Below are positions 63,975 to 64,000 of a stretch of DNA of 64,000 bases, piece by piece. The position numbers and the translations under genes are program-made. The notes under the pieces were generated by a model, which saw only the letters and a list, made by a program, of their open reading frames with translations, was not told the DNA's origin and made no database searches. The DNA is from Desulfobulbaceae bacterium. Its GTDB lineage: Bacteria; Desulfobacterota; Desulfobulbia; Desulfobulbales; Desulfocapsaceae. The first letter of the stretch is position 1. Each line of letters starts with the position of its first letter. The stretch lies in the NCBI GenBank assembly GCA_024227155.1, contig JAAELB010000881.1:28357-92356 (forward strand). Direction: 5' to 3'.

Positions 63975-64000
63975 TAATATACGATTTATTCAAGGTAATG
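63967..64000 (+). CDS. korA: 2-oxoacid:ferredoxin oxidoreductase alpha subunit, start only
   Basis: Only the first eleven codons are in the window (MSDNIRFIQGN), but this opening is typical of KorA/VorB alpha subunits, where QGNEA follows. It overlaps korD by 8 bp. The remaining part lies beyond the window. Confidence 0.6.
   Translation, partial: MSDNIRFIQGN

Overview
The window reads as a chromosome segment of an anaerobic, respiring, motile Gram-negative bacterium, most likely a Desulfobacterota (Desulfobulbales-like) relative. This is an inference from gene content: TRAP transporters, a tungsten-type aldehyde:ferredoxin oxidoreductase, a 2-oxoacid:ferredoxin oxidoreductase, a Tat-exported [NiFe] hydrogenase, a split-P glycine cleavage system, many PAS/hybrid kinases and sigma-54 activators. 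No rRNA, tRNA, CRISPR array or intact transposase gene was seen.

Layout. 1-1400: 5'-truncated Asp/Glu-racemase-like remnant, a 153-bp MITE, a strong terminator, and a sigma-54 promoter with upstream palindromes. 1416-8932: catabolic operon for an amine or amino-acid-like solute (HcnABC/D-hydroxyproline-dehydrogenase-type three-subunit oxidase, RidA, TRAP DctQ-DctM-DctP) plus a second DctP; the likely activator is encoded convergently at 9008-10909. 11149-20564: glycine use, with a Na+/alanine-glycine symporter and lpd on the minus strand, diverging from gcvT-gcvH-gcvPA-gcvPB-lipB-lipA. 20611-22873: rsgA, a LysE exporter and a nitroreductase. 23007-33685: signalling block with a HAMP/coiled-coil-MFS fusion, a giant propeller hybrid kinase, a frameshifted hybrid kinase and an HBM-type chemoreceptor. 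34149-38482: decayed TRAP operon next to an intact enolase-superfamily enzyme and a GntR/FCD repressor. 38608-43051: second MITE and a hydrogenase large-small-heme chemoreceptor operon. 43229-48078: UvrD-like helicase, radical SAM protein and a zinc-ribbon membrane HtrA-type protease. 48089-53365: third MITE, TPP riboswitch, thiMED and a ThiXYZ-like importer. 53468-55785: wrecked binding protein and hybrid kinase. 56073-58137: HI0933-type flavoprotein and an FKBP. 58523-64000: sigma-54 activator, then a sigma-54 promoter and proline dehydrogenase, aldehyde:ferredoxin oxidoreductase, a MoaD-like protein and the start of a 2-oxoacid:ferredoxin oxidoreductase operon.

The two most notable systems are inferences. 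First, a proline route in which glutamate semialdehyde would be oxidised by a tungsten aldehyde:ferredoxin oxidoreductase instead of an NAD-dependent dehydrogenase, delivering electrons to ferredoxin. Second, a periplasmic [NiFe] hydrogenase whose large subunit ends exactly at the last metal-binding His, as in H2-sensing hydrogenases, and which shares an apparent operon with a chemoreceptor carrying a periplasmic c-type heme motif: a candidate H2 or redox taxis sensor.

The segment also shows decay and small mobile DNA: at least four broken loci, and three copies of one MITE, two with perfect 8-bp target duplications, as IS66-family transposases make.
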